A stretch of 64,000 bases of DNA from Paenalicyclobacillus ferrooxydans (GTDB lineage: Bacteria; Bacillota; Bacilli; Alicyclobacillales; Alicyclobacillaceae): assembly GCF_001399675.1 (NCBI RefSeq), contig NZ_LJCO01000091.1, positions 1 through 64,000 on the forward strand. The letters are read 5' to 3'. Under the pieces are notes generated by a model, which saw only the letters and a program-made list of their open reading frames with translations, had not been told where the DNA came from and ran no database searches. The position numbers and the translations under genes were made by a program. This document shows positions 41,134-50,525 of the stretch, piece after piece (within the stretch, counting starts at the first letter, position 1; each line of letters starts with the position of its first letter).

Positions 41134-42948
41134 GTGGCACCGTTAAAGCGGAGTGATGTGCCGGAAGAACAAGTATGGAATTTGTTAGATATTTTCCAAG
41201 ATGAAGCAGCGTTTGACGCTGCCATTGTCAACTTAAAACAGGTGGTTGAGGGCCTGGGAGCTCATGAGTCGACCCTTGGCACGAGTGATGAGGGGCTTTT
41301 TAAGTTCTTGCAGGCACGCGACGAAGTTTTGAGTCAGTCCGCACGTATTACCTCTTACGCAATGCTGAAGTTTAGCGAAGACGGGAGCGATCCTCGCCAT
41401 CAAGCCTTGATGGGCAAAGCACAATCGGCTGCTCATCGGGTTCAAGCGACTTTCACGAAGCTCATCAATACATACCTTAGTCTGCCAGAGGCAACGTTGC
41501 AGTCGTACGCAGAGAGCACAGGTCCGCTCGCGTTGTACAAGCAATACCTGTCGGAACTCGTTCAGATGAAGGCGCACAAACTTGCCCCTCAAGCCGAGTC
41601 CGCCTTGGCTGCGGTTTCCGAGGTTTTGAATGCCCCGTCAAACCTCTACCGCAATGCGACCGGTGCGGATTTACGTTGTGGCACTGTACCTGATGAAGAA
41701 GGCAACGAGTTTATGGTGACGCCGTTTTCAGTCATGGTTCGATCCGAGACATCTCACGACGGGGCGTTTCGAAGACGCGCTTACGATGCGTTAAACAACG
41801 GTCTGAAACCGTATCACAATACCCTTGGCGTGTCACTGACGACCGAGATCAAAAAGAATGTAGCCTTGGCGAAACTCCGCGGGTATTCCTCAACCGCCGA
41901 GATGCTGCTTCATCAAAGTGATGTGTCTGGGTTCCCGAGTGATAACATTCCCGTATCCTTCTTTGAACGTGTTCCCGGCATCATCCTGAAGGAACTGGCA
42001 CCGCATATGCAGCGATACGCTCGTCTTCGAGCGAAAGTTTGGGGTGTGCAAAAGATCCACTTTTGCGACGTCAAGGCTCCAGTTGTGGACACCAGCTCGG
42101 AGAAGATCCCGTTCGCAGAGGTTCAGAGGATTATCCCGGAAGCAGTCTCTGTGATGGGCGAAGAATACCGTGCCCTGACAGAACGGGCCTTTCAGGACAA
42201 GTGGATCTACCGCGGCGACAATATTGGGGCACTCCAAGGGGCGTATTGCAATCCCGTACCAGGAGTCCATCCCTATGTTTTCGATCCGTACCACGGTATT
42301 CTCTATGACATGTTTACACTGGTGCACGAACTAGGCCACGCTGCCCACGGCGTGTTTATGAGCGGGCAGGTTCAACAAAACCGTATGTCGAGCCGCCTGT
42401 TTGTGGAAGCCCCGTCAACATTCAACGAACACCTGCTCGGCCGTTATCTGCGCCAGTCCGGCAGTCCGGAAACGCGTTTGCGCACAGCATGTGCGCAGTT
42501 GTTTACCTTCCACCACAACTTCGTGACACACCTGATTGAAGGGGAACTGCTGCGTCGACTCTATCTGCTTGCAGATGCTGGCGAGCCTGTCACGACGTCT
42601 GTGCTCGACAAGACTCAACTCGAGATCCTGCAGGAGTTCTGGGGTGATTCTGTGGAGTTTGATGACGGGGCGGAGCTCGTTTGGATGAGACAAGCCCATT
42701 ACTACTCAGGTTTGTATCCTTACACGTATTCGGTTGGGCTCACCGCTTCTACAGCGCTTGCTGTAAGGATGGAACAAGGGGAGGACATCGCCGAGACCTG
42801 GATTTCGGCCCTGAAAGCCGGCGGTTCGAAACATGCCCTTGAGCTGTTCCGCGACGCTGGTATTGAAATGGACTCGGATGCTCCCTATCAGGAAGCAGTC
42901 GGATACGTTGGCCGTCTGATCGACGAATTGGAGGCAGGATTGGCATGA
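41134..42948 (+). CDS. pepF: Oligoendopeptidase F (peptidase family M3)
   Basis: 604 residues, the usual PepF length. The zinc site HELGH is at 398-402, with a Glu ligand near 425 in LFVEAPST. The N-terminal helical part and the late LVWMRQAHYYSGLYPYTYSVGL block match M3 oligoendopeptidases. It degrades oligopeptides of roughly 7-17 residues in the cytosol. The start is GTG 41134, 4 bases after AGGAGGAG; the frame is open far upstream through the repeats, which is not coding. It overlaps the serine hydrolase start by ATGA. Confidence 0.95.
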   Translation: MAPLKRSDVPEEQVWNLLDIFQDEAAFDAAIVNLKQVVEGLGAHESTLGTSDEGLFKFLQARDEVLSQSARITSYAMLKFSEDGSDPRHQALMGKAQSAAHRVQATFTKLINTYLSLPEATLQSYAESTGPLALYKQYLSELVQMKAHKLAPQAESALAAVSEVLNAPSNLYRNATGADLRCGTVPDEEGNEFMVTPFSVMVRSETSHDGAFRRRAYDALNNGLKPYHNTLGVSLTTEIKKNVALAKLRGYSSTAEMLLHQSDVSGFPSDNIPVSFFERVPGIILKELAPHMQRYARLRAKVWGVQKIHFCDVKAPVVDTSSEKIPFAEVQRIIPEAVSVMGEEYRALTERAFQDKWIYRGDNIGALQGAYCNPVPGVHPYVFDPYHGILYDMFTLVHELGHAAHGVFMSGQVQQNRMSSRLFVEAPSTFNEHLLGRYLRQSGSPETRLRTACAQLFTFHHNFVTHLIEGELLRRLYLLADAGEPVTTSVLDKTQLEILQEFWGDSVEFDDGAELVWMRQAHYYSGLYPYTYSVGLTASTALAVRMEQGEDIAETWISALKAGGSKHALELFRDAGIEMDSDAPYQEAVGYVGRLIDELEAGLA

Positions 42949-44684
42949 GCGTGGGTGGGATCGAGTGGCAGGAACAATGGTCGGACGATATTCGCGCGCT
43001 GATTCAAAGTGCGATGGACCGTTTACACGTGGCAGGTGCTGCAGTTGCTGTGGTCTCAAATGACAACGTTGTGATGTCCGAAGGATTCGGCTATCGGAAT
43101 ATTGACTCCAAAGCCCCTGCGGATGAGGATACGCTGTTTGCTATCGGATCGGCCACAAAGGCATTTACAACAATGTCTGCAGCCCTGCTCGCAGAGAGTG
43201 GTGACATGGACTGGGACAAGCCGGTTCAAAGTTATCTGCCTGAGTTTCAGCTGTCCGATCCGATTGCAACACATGAAGCTACCCCTCGAGACCTAGGCAG
43301 TCATCGGGTGGGCTTACCACGACATGAATTTTCCTGGTACAAGGCTGAGTTGTCGAGAAAGGAACTGATCGATCGGCTGCGTTATCTGCCCCTCAGCCGA
43401 CCATTCCGAACGACCTTTCAATACCAAAACATGATGTTCACGACGCTTGGTTATCTCGTCGAGCGTGTGTCTGGACTCACCTGGGAGCAGTTTACGGCCA
43501 GTCGCATTCTGGCGCCGCTTGGCATGCACCGGACGAACTTCTCCGTGAAGGACTCGAGGAAGGACGAGAACCACGCGACCCCTTACGTCACAAAGGATGG
43601 GGTCAACCGGGCTGTACCCTTTGCCGACATTGATGCGCTCGGCCCAGCGGGAACCATCAACTCCTCAGTCAAGGACATGGCCAAATGGATCCGTCTGCAC
43701 CTGGCAGGGGGTAAGCTTGGTGAGAACCGCATCATAAGTGAAACGGGACTCGCAGAGATGCATCAACCGCAGATGATCATTAAGCCGCCCGTCAAGGATG
43801 AGCGCCGCCTTGGCACCGCTTATGGCTTAGGATGGTTTACAGAAGTCTATCAGGGGAACTTCATCTTGCACCACGGCGGAAACATCGACGGGTTTTCCGC
43901 AATGGTGATGCTCGTCCCGTCAAGACAGCTTGGGATCGTGGTCCTTTGTAACCAGGAAGTCAGCGTCTTCCCGGCCAGCGTCGCGTATTCCGTTGTGGAC
44001 AAGGTGCTCGGCTTACCTGACTTTGAATGGACGCCGTATCTGGCGGATCAACTGCAAAAACAGTTTGCTGCCATTCAGCAGGCCGGAAACTACGATGCAG
44101 AGCGCAAGGAGGGCACCGCTCCGAGCCACAACCTGGAGGACTATTGTGGGGATTTTGAGCATCCAGCTTACGGAACAGCTCGAATTTTGATGCACGACGG
44201 GCAACTGTTCCTGACCTATCACACTTGGCCTGAAGAGGTTCCAATGGAGCACTACCACTACGACGTGTTCATCATGCGGGCAGAGATGGAGACCATTCCC
44301 ATGACTTGGCGCGTACCCTTTCGTGCAGGCCTCAACGGCGCCATTGACGAATTGGAGATCCAGTTTGAAGACCTGACTGCACCGATCGTGTTCAAACGGA
44401 AGGCTGTATCGGTTGACCTGTCTGCAACGGAACTTGAGGGGTACGCCGGTGACTACACTCTGCTTGACGTGCAGACCCTGACCGTCGATCTCGTTGGAGA
44501 CAGTGTGCTTGCCTTGATTGTGGCAGGACAACCTCCTTATACCTTGCTCCCTGAGGCCAATCACCGTTTTGCGCTGAAAGGTTTAAGTGGGTTTGCTGTT
44601 CAATTTCATGTCTCCGACACCGGCGAGTGCACGGGTGGGGATATGATCCAGCCAAATGGTATTTTCGCTTTCAAGAGAGCATAG
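42945..44684 (+). CDS. Serine hydrolase, class C beta-lactamase-like, with C-terminal DUF3471-type domain
   Basis: 579 residues. SxxK nucleophile at Ser69-Lys72 (GSATKAFTTM), YxN in FQYQNMMFTTLGY and the HGG motif in LHHGGNIDGF. The C-terminal 150 residues form a beta-rich domain seen in such esterases/peptidases (LxGxY-like repeats EDYCGDFEHPAYG and EGYAGDYTL). No signal peptide, so it is probably a cytoplasmic esterase or D-peptidase-like enzyme. Translationally coupled to pepF by ATGA, suggesting a shared role in peptide turnover. Confidence 0.9.
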   Translation: MSVGGIEWQEQWSDDIRALIQSAMDRLHVAGAAVAVVSNDNVVMSEGFGYRNIDSKAPADEDTLFAIGSATKAFTTMSAALLAESGDMDWDKPVQSYLPEFQLSDPIATHEATPRDLGSHRVGLPRHEFSWYKAELSRKELIDRLRYLPLSRPFRTTFQYQNMMFTTLGYLVERVSGLTWEQFTASRILAPLGMHRTNFSVKDSRKDENHATPYVTKDGVNRAVPFADIDALGPAGTINSSVKDMAKWIRLHLAGGKLGENRIISETGLAEMHQPQMIIKPPVKDERRLGTAYGLGWFTEVYQGNFILHHGGNIDGFSAMVMLVPSRQLGIVVLCNQEVSVFPASVAYSVVDKVLGLPDFEWTPYLADQLQKQFAAIQQAGNYDAERKEGTAPSHNLEDYCGDFEHPAYGTARILMHDGQLFLTYHTWPEEVPMEHYHYDVFIMRAEMETIPMTWRVPFRAGLNGAIDELEIQFEDLTAPIVFKRKAVSVDLSATELEGYAGDYTLLDVQTLTVDLVGDSVLALIVAGQPPYTLLPEANHRFALKGLSGFAVQFHVSDTGECTGGDMIQPNGIFAFKRA

Positions 44685-44706
44685 TCTAACCCCATGTACA
44701 CGTTGA

Positions 44707-44749
44707 AGAGGCCCGGCTGCCCAGATGGCGGTCGGGTCTCTGTTTGTGT
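44707..44749 (+). terminator. Terminator after the pepF operon
   Basis: AGAGGCCCGGCTGCC (44707-44721) pairs with GGCGGTCGGGTCTCT (44727-44741), followed by GTTTGTGTT. Confidence 0.8.
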
Positions 44750-44879
44750 TACTGCCTAACTTGCGGTCACGCTCTTTGTTTGTGTTACTGCCAAGATAGA
44801 GTTAGACTGAAGCTTTGGCTCGTGTTCTTCACGATCCACTGCAAAATCACTCCTATTCATTTTCTGCTAAGGTGAAGAT

Positions 44880-46979
44880 ATGGCACAACATCGACGTCAG
44901 TCCTCAATGCGGGCAGAGATTTTGCCGCCCGAACAACCAAAGAGATTCGTGGGTACTTTTCAGCTGCGTTCTGCACGTTACCCGTGGGGTAAAGCGGCAG
45001 CAGCGTCACTCAGTATGGGTATTTGCATCCTGCTTGGTGCAATAGCAGGGCACGTCGACTGGGGCTTGATCGCGACAGTCGGCGGATTTACGTCGCTCTA
45101 CGTGCATAACGAACCCTATGCCCAAAGAGCTGTCAAACTTGTCGTCGTTGGACTCGCGCTGGCGGCAAGTCTTGCACTCGGTACTCTATCGGCGCCTTAT
45201 ACCTGGAGTATGGCGCTCACACTTGGTGTGGTGAGCATGGCAGCGACCTTCTTTGCCGGTGCCTATCGCATCCCACCTCCATCCGGTTACTTTTTCATCC
45301 TTGTCTGTGCACTTGGAACAGGCCTGCCTGTCGATCCCGGTTCCGCACCTCTACGCTTCGGCCTCGCACTGATCGGCGTCGCAGTCGCTTGGGTCATCAG
45401 CATGGTTGGTTGGATCCGTCACCCTCATCGGCCCGAGACGTCGGCTGTGATGGCTGCGTTTCGTGAAGTGGCTGCGTTTCTTGGCGCATCGGATCACGCC
45501 GATAAAGCACAACATAATGCGGCTCTAGCACTTCGTGCATCCGAAGCCGCTGTGACGGGTGCGCGTCAGGTACACTGGCGGCAACCTGGCACCTCGTATC
45601 GCTTGTACATGTTGCATGAACGTCTCAAGGCATTGTTCATGGCTGGAATCTCCATCGCGGCGGAAGGCAAAGGGCCGATTCATCCAGGGCTCTCCGGTGC
45701 CGTCATTGGGATCTCTCGGGCGATAACCGATTCAACTAGGGCCGAAGGGCTCGTCGTCCCACAACCAGGGTTAAATACACCGGCTCGTTGGCGGGCCCAC
45801 CGGGAACTTGAGCAGGCGCAAAGGATCGCCGCGACACCGCCGAGTGAGTTTTCGCCGAAGTTCCAACCGTCTCGACGCAGTGTAAAAGATGTTCTGTCTG
45901 GAGCACTCGACCGGCGATCCGGTGTCATCGAAAACGTGCTCCGGATGGGCCTTGTGGTAGTTTTGGCGACCGTGATCGCCCACCTGTTGGGGAATCCCCG
46001 ACCGTATTGGGTACCACTGACCTGTGCGTCGGTGCTTCAAGGCGTAACGCAGGCCGGTACCTTGCAACGCACGATTCAAAGAGCTCTGGGAACGACAATC
46101 GGTGTTATTCTGGGCAGCTTGATTTTGGCCGCCCATCCACCTGTCGCCGTGATGATTGTCGCACTGATGGGATTCCAGTGGCTCGCAGAACTCCTGATTG
46201 TTCGGAACTATGGCCTAGCAATGGTGGTTATTACACCTCTGCCGCTCATCCTGGCAGAGGCAGGATTGCCGGGGCTGCAGCCGGCTTTTCTGGTGCACTC
46301 AAGGTTGGAAGATACGCTGCTTGGCTGTGTGATCGGTGTGATTGGCGTTTTGGTGCTCTGGCGGAGAGCGTCGTCCCAACGGCTGCCCCATCTCGCGGCA
46401 GAAGCCCTCCGTTTGGAAGGGGCACTTTTGCTGTCTGCCGCTTTGGTAAGGCAGCACGAGGCACCGTTGAGGCACGAGGCCACGGTGAGACACGAGGCAG
46501 CGTTGAGGCGCGAGGCCGCGGTGAGGAACGAGGCCGCGGTGAGGAACGACTTGGTGAAGCAGAAAAATGCTCTGCAGGGGCTGTTGCTCCATCTACGCAC
46601 TACCTATGACGCTGCAGTCAGTGAGATTCCACGAGCCAAGCCCGTGCTGGAAGGTTTCTGGCCGATTATGATCGCGGTTACGAGACTTGGGTATTCTATC
46701 GTGAGCATCTCAGAGCATCCATGGGGAGATGCGTTCGACTCCAGAGGAAAGGCACAGGAAGAAAATGCGCAGGAGGGAAGGGCGCAGGAGGGAAGGGCGC
46801 AAGACACTCCTGAACCAAAGTTGGACATTACAAAGATGTTCGCAGATCTCGCAACGGCAATTGAACGCGATCAAAGGCCGTCAACCAAGCAATGGCTTGA
46901 GATTCCCGGTTTTCCGGCCATATCGGAGGACTGGCAGACGCTGCAAGAAGCATTGCAATCTGCCGCCCGGACTCGGTAA
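44880..46979 (+). CDS. FUSC family membrane protein
   Basis: 699 residues. Two hydrophobic blocks (about 35-185 and 350-490) alternate with soluble parts, the layout of FUSC/aromatic acid exporter (YccS/AaeB-like) proteins. Residues about 520-560 are an arginine/glutamate hexapeptide repeat (RHEAPL, RHEATV, RHEAAL, RREAAV, RNEAAV), and about 622-640 is NAQEGRAQEGRAQ; both come from in-frame tandem DNA repeats. The family is linked to export of organic acids; the substrate is unknown. ATG 44880 follows AAGGTGA. Confidence 0.85.
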   Translation: MAQHRRQSSMRAEILPPEQPKRFVGTFQLRSARYPWGKAAAASLSMGICILLGAIAGHVDWGLIATVGGFTSLYVHNEPYAQRAVKLVVVGLALAASLALGTLSAPYTWSMALTLGVVSMAATFFAGAYRIPPPSGYFFILVCALGTGLPVDPGSAPLRFGLALIGVAVAWVISMVGWIRHPHRPETSAVMAAFREVAAFLGASDHADKAQHNAALALRASEAAVTGARQVHWRQPGTSYRLYMLHERLKALFMAGISIAAEGKGPIHPGLSGAVIGISRAITDSTRAEGLVVPQPGLNTPARWRAHRELEQAQRIAATPPSEFSPKFQPSRRSVKDVLSGALDRRSGVIENVLRMGLVVVLATVIAHLLGNPRPYWVPLTCASVLQGVTQAGTLQRTIQRALGTTIGVILGSLILAAHPPVAVMIVALMGFQWLAELLIVRNYGLAMVVITPLPLILAEAGLPGLQPAFLVHSRLEDTLLGCVIGVIGVLVLWRRASSQRLPHLAAEALRLEGALLLSAALVRQHEAPLRHEATVRHEAALRREAAVRNEAAVRNDLVKQKNALQGLLLHLRTTYDAAVSEIPRAKPVLEGFWPIMIAVTRLGYSIVSISEHPWGDAFDSRGKAQEENAQEGRAQEGRAQDTPEPKLDITKMFADLATAIERDQRPSTKQWLEIPGFPAISEDWQTLQEALQSAARTR
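46442..46556. repeat. 18-bp in-frame repeats within the FUSC gene
   Basis: Degenerate copies of a GAGGCACGAGGC-type unit repeat about six times, encoding the RHEAxx hexapeptides. A shorter repeat, GGAGGGAAGGGCGCA twice, lies at about 46771-46802. Confidence 0.8.
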
Positions 46980-47057
46980 CATGGGAGTGGGGAGTCACTT
47001 CGAGTAGACAATCACTGCTGCTGTCAGCGAGTTTGGGAAATCGAAGGAGGAGATTGA

Positions 47058-47348
47058 ATGTTTATCGCAGTAAACACTATCAACGTACCGGCTCAGGCGA
47101 GAGGGCACATGGTTGACGCATTTAAGCGCAACGCTCCAAGTTTGAGAGAAATGAAAGGCTTTGCGGGGTTTGAGATTTGGACGGAAGAAGACGGCAAGTT
47201 GCTGGCGGTCTCGAAGTGGGACACCAAAGAAGACTTCGATGCTTACATCAGCAGTGATATGTTCCGGGCACACCACGGTGGCGCAGGCAGCAGTCAAATG
47301 GGCGGGCAGGCACAAGTTACGTATTACAACGGTGAGACACTGCTGTAA
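47058..47348 (+). CDS. Antibiotic biosynthesis monooxygenase-fold protein, IsdG/HmoB-like
   Basis: 96 residues of the dimeric ferredoxin-like ABM fold. Asn6 (VNTI), Trp in SKWDTKEDF and His in FRAHHGG match the Asn-Trp-His catalytic set of IsdG-type haem-degrading monooxygenases. It may release iron from haem; a general ABM role remains possible because no haem uptake genes are near. ATG 47058 follows AAGGAGGAG. Confidence 0.85.
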   Translation: MFIAVNTINVPAQARGHMVDAFKRNAPSLREMKGFAGFEIWTEEDGKLLAVSKWDTKEDFDAYISSDMFRAHHGGAGSSQMGGQAQVTYYNGETLL

Positions 47349-47367
47349 GATTGGCGAAATGCTCGAT

Positions 47368-47394
47368 GCAAGGCGTGCCTTCTGGCACGCCTTT
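47368..47394 (+). terminator. Terminator after the ABM gene
   Basis: AAGGCGTGCC (47368-47377) pairs with GGCACGCCTT (47382-47391), then TTCC. Confidence 0.85.
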
Positions 47395-47433
47395 TCCGAC
47401 TTTCGGAGTTCAGTTGGAAGTTGCAAGGTTGCC

Positions 47434-47525
47434 GCTTGGAAGTTGCCGCTTGGAAGTTGCCGCTTGGAAGTTGCCGCTTGGAAGTTGCAAATTGTGGACT
47501 TGCAAATTGTGGACTTGCAAATTTG
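47434..47525. repeat. 14-bp and 15-bp tandem repeats
   Basis: GCTTGGAAGTTGCC four times (47434-47489), then GCAAATTGTGGACTT twice (about 47487-47516) with a partial third. It sits between a terminator and the aldo/keto reductase gene. Confidence 0.9.
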
Positions 47526-47621
47526 AGGTTGGGCCATTTGGCTGTAAAATAGAAGGGATCGGGTGAAATCCGATTGTGACTGCTATTCGCGGCCAGAACA
47601 ATGGAATCGGAAGAGGGGATT

Positions 47622-48605
47622 ATGGTGGAGTACGTAAAACTTGGGAACACAGGTATGGACGTATCTCGCATTTGCTTGGGTTGCATGAGCTACGGGGTGC
47701 CCGAGCGCGGCAACCATCAGTGGGTGCTGGACGAAGAGCAGAGCCGCCCGTTTATTCGCAGAGCCCTCGACCTCGGGATCAACTTTTTCGACACCGCCAA
47801 CGTATACTCGGACGGAACAAGTGAAGAGATTGTTGGCCGAGCACTTCGGGAGTACGCGAATCGTGACGAGATTGTGGTTGCCACTAAGGTCAATGGCAGA
47901 ATGCACAGCGGCCCGAATGGTGCTGGATTGTCGCGAAAGGCGATTATGGCCGAGATTGATAATAGTTTGATGCGTCTTGGCATGGACTATGTTGACTTGT
48001 ATCAAATTCACCGTTGGGATTACAATACACCAATTGAAGAAACCATGGAGGCCCTGCACGATGTAGTTAAGGCCGGCAAGGCAAGGTACATAGGAGCGTC
48101 TTCCATGTACGCTTGGCAGTTTTTAAAAGCCCTCAATGTCGCGGAGAAACACGGATGGACACGCTTTGTTACCATGCAAAATTACTTGAACCTGTTATAC
48201 CGCGAAGAAGAGCGGGAGATGCTCCCTCTGTGCGAGGAAGAGAAAATCGGACTTATTCCATGGAGTCCGTTGGCACGCGGCCGCTTGACAAGAGATTGGG
48301 ACGAGCAAACGGCAAGGTCAGAAACCGATGAGTTCGGCAAGAGCCTGTACAGGGAGACCGCTGAGGCCGATAAGAAGGTTGTGGAGCGCGTTGCTGAAGT
48401 GGCTGCAAAACGAGGGGTATCGAGGGCTCAGGTCGCACTGGCTTGGGTGTTGCAGAAGAAACCAGTGAGCGCACCGATCATTGGCGCTACAAAGATGCAC
48501 CACTTGGAAGACGCGGTGGCGGCTGTATCGCTGCAACTGACCCCCGAGGAAATTCAGGCCCTCGAGGAACCGTATGTGCCGCACCAGGTGATGGGCTTCC
48601 GATAA
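47622..48605 (+). CDS. Aldo/keto reductase
   Basis: 327 residues with the full catalytic set: Asp and Tyr in GINFFDTANVYSDG, Lys in VVATKVNG, His in YQIHRWD, plus the C-terminal cofactor stretch SAPIIGATKMHHLEDA. It resembles the YajO/AKR group, NADPH-dependent; the substrate is unknown. The start is ATG 47622 after GAGGGGAT, not the upstream in-frame 47601. The OYE-family reductase follows 225 bases on. Confidence 0.92.
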   Translation: MVEYVKLGNTGMDVSRICLGCMSYGVPERGNHQWVLDEEQSRPFIRRALDLGINFFDTANVYSDGTSEEIVGRALREYANRDEIVVATKVNGRMHSGPNGAGLSRKAIMAEIDNSLMRLGMDYVDLYQIHRWDYNTPIEETMEALHDVVKAGKARYIGASSMYAWQFLKALNVAEKHGWTRFVTMQNYLNLLYREEEREMLPLCEEEKIGLIPWSPLARGRLTRDWDEQTARSETDEFGKSLYRETAEADKKVVERVAEVAAKRGVSRAQVALAWVLQKKPVSAPIIGATKMHHLEDAVAAVSLQLTPEEIQALEEPYVPHQVMGFR

Positions 48606-48830
48606 CCGGATCGGACAAGGTATGCGTGTAACGGGTCAGCGGGAACAGTGCGCTCGGCGGGGCTGCGGGAGCGTCCCGGGACTTGGGTCGGCGCGAACAT
48701 CGTCAGCAACGGATCGTAGGAAGCGTTCCACGAATCGGATCGGCAGAAAGTACCGTGCATCTCCGAGCGCAGGGAGCTATCGCTGGAGTGTGAGAAAGAT
48801 AGAGCACGAAAATTGAGGGAGTGGAATCAC

Positions 48831-49856
48831 ATGACACACTTATTTTCGCCGTATGAGATCAAGGGCTTAAAGTTAAAAAACCGCGTTGTGATGGCACCGA
48901 TGTGTCAGTACTCAGTGACTGCCAAGGACGGGATCCCCAATGACTGGCACTTCACCCACTACACAAGCCGTGCCGTTGGGGGAGCGGGGCTGATTATCAC
49001 AGAAATGACGGATGTGGAGCCGGACGGTCGGATCACGGATTACGATCTGGGTATCTGGTCCGACGATCAGGTTCCCGCCTTCGCTCGGATTGTTGAGGCC
49101 TGCCACGGTTACGGGGCAAAGGTTGGAATTCAGATTGCTCATGCAGGGCGTAAGGCGGAGGATGCTGCTGTCCCAGTGGCGCCGTCGGCCATTCGGTTTG
49201 AAGGCTCGCAGTACAAAGAACCCAAGGAACTCACTACAGATGAGGTTAAACGGATCGTCGAGAGTTTTGCGGCGGGAACACGGCGTGCTGTGAAAGCGGG
49301 CGTGGATACACTTGAGATTCACGGTGCGCACGGGTATCTCGTACACCAGTTCCAGTCTCCTTATACAAACCATCGGACAGACGAATACGGACAGGACCTC
49401 GCGAGGTTTGGCGTCGAAGTCGTTCAAGCGGTGAAGTCGGAGATGCCGAGTGATATGCCGCTTCTGATGCGCGTATCGGCAGTGGAATACGTGGACGGCG
49501 GGTATGGGCTGGAGCATATCATCGAGATCGCGAGAAAATACCATGGCGCAGGTGTGGACATGTTCCACGTGAGCTCCGGCGGCGAAGGCAGACCTGGTGC
49601 ACAACGCCCTGGAAATTACCCAGGATACCAGGTGCCGTTTGCGCGCGCTATTAAGTCTGAGCTCGACATCCCCGTGATTGCGGTTGGTATGTTGGAGGAC
49701 CCTCAGCTAGCAGAGTCTGTGCTCGGGAATGGGGATGCAGATCTGATTGCGATTGCGAGGGGTCTCCTGCGCGATCCGTATTGGACCATCCACGCTGCCC
49801 AGGCACTTGGCGTAAAACTGGAGGATATCCCGAAACAGTACGCCCGTGCTTTTTAA
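48831..49856 (+). CDS. namA: NADPH-dependent ene-reductase, YqjM/NamA type
   Basis: 341 residues, FMN TIM barrel. Cys and Tyr in APMCQYS are the YqjM-specific active-site residues, with the paired histidines in IHGAHGYL, the substrate loop SPYTNHRTDEYG and FMN phosphate loop in VAVGML-like VIAVGMLEDPQ. Such enzymes reduce activated C=C bonds and are induced by electrophiles. ATG 48831 follows GGGAG. Palindrome array 2 starts 55 bases after the stop. Confidence 0.94.
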   Translation: MTHLFSPYEIKGLKLKNRVVMAPMCQYSVTAKDGIPNDWHFTHYTSRAVGGAGLIITEMTDVEPDGRITDYDLGIWSDDQVPAFARIVEACHGYGAKVGIQIAHAGRKAEDAAVPVAPSAIRFEGSQYKEPKELTTDEVKRIVESFAAGTRRAVKAGVDTLEIHGAHGYLVHQFQSPYTNHRTDEYGQDLARFGVEVVQAVKSEMPSDMPLLMRVSAVEYVDGGYGLEHIIEIARKYHGAGVDMFHVSSGGEGRPGAQRPGNYPGYQVPFARAIKSELDIPVIAVGMLEDPQLAESVLGNGDADLIAIARGLLRDPYWTIHAAQALGVKLEDIPKQYARAF

Positions 49857-49880
49857 GCGAGGTGCCGTGGGCGGGTGCAA

Positions 49881-49910
49881 TGTGGCGAATGGAATGTGGC
49901 GAATGGAATG
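49881..49910. repeat. 14-bp duplication before array 2
   Basis: TGGCGAATGGAATG occurs twice directly before the first TGGCGAATAAGTCGG unit. It looks like amplification of the array's own edge. Confidence 0.75.
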
Positions 49911-50395
49911 TGGCGAATAAGTCGGTCGTAGCGACTAAGCCGCGTGATTTTGTGGAGTTAAGTCGGTTACGCCGACTTAGCGTGCGTGTTTTTCGGAGTT
50001 TAGTCGGTGAAACCGACTAAACGCACCGAACACATGGCGCCACGTGGCGAATAAGTCGGCGGCAGCGACTAAGCCGTGTGATTTTGTGGAATTAAGTCGG
50101 TTACGCCGACTTAGCGTGCGTGTTTTTCGGAGTTTAGTCGGTGAAACCGACTAAACGCACCGAACACATGGCGCCACGTGGCGAATAAGTCGGTCGTAGC
50201 GACTAAGCCGCGTGATTTTGTTGAGTTAGGTCGGTTACGCCGACTTAGCGTGCGGATTTTTCGGAGTTTAGTCGGTGAAACCGACTAAACGCACCGAACA
50301 TCATGTGCCACGTGGCGAATAAGTCGGTCGTAGCGACTAAGCTGCGTGATTTTGTTAAGTTAAGTCGGTCACAGCGACTAAGCCGCATGATTTTC
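49911..50395. repeat. Palindrome array 2: 134-bp unit, three copies plus two thirds
   Basis: P1 cores (AAGTCGGTCGTAGCGACT) begin at 49919, 50053, 50187 and 50321, exactly 134 bp apart. P2 (TTAAGTCGGTTACGCCGACT) is 41 bp after P1, P3 (TTTAGTCGGTGAAACCGACT) 41 bp after P2, then 52 bp to the next P1. The unit aligns without gaps to array 1 and shares TGATTTT, GGAG, TTTTT and CCGAA between palindromes, but differs in roughly a third or more of positions. Confidence 0.95.
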
Positions 50396-50430
50396 CATGG
50401 GTAGTCAGGGGTTAGAGGTCAGTGTGAAGT

Positions 50431-50476
50431 GGGGCCCTGTTAACGGTACGGGTTAAAGTGTACCGTACTGGGCCCC
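50431..50476 (+). promoter_or_regulatory. Large interrupted palindrome upstream of the SDR gene
   Basis: GGGGCCC (50431) and ACGGTAC (50443) pair with GTACCGT (50459) and GGGCCCC (50470). No T-run follows, so it is not a simple terminator. It may be an operator or a translation-control hairpin. Confidence 0.5.
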
Positions 50477-50525
50477 GATAGTTGTGCATGAAGGAAAACC
50501 CAAATTCATCTGAGGTGATCACAAC

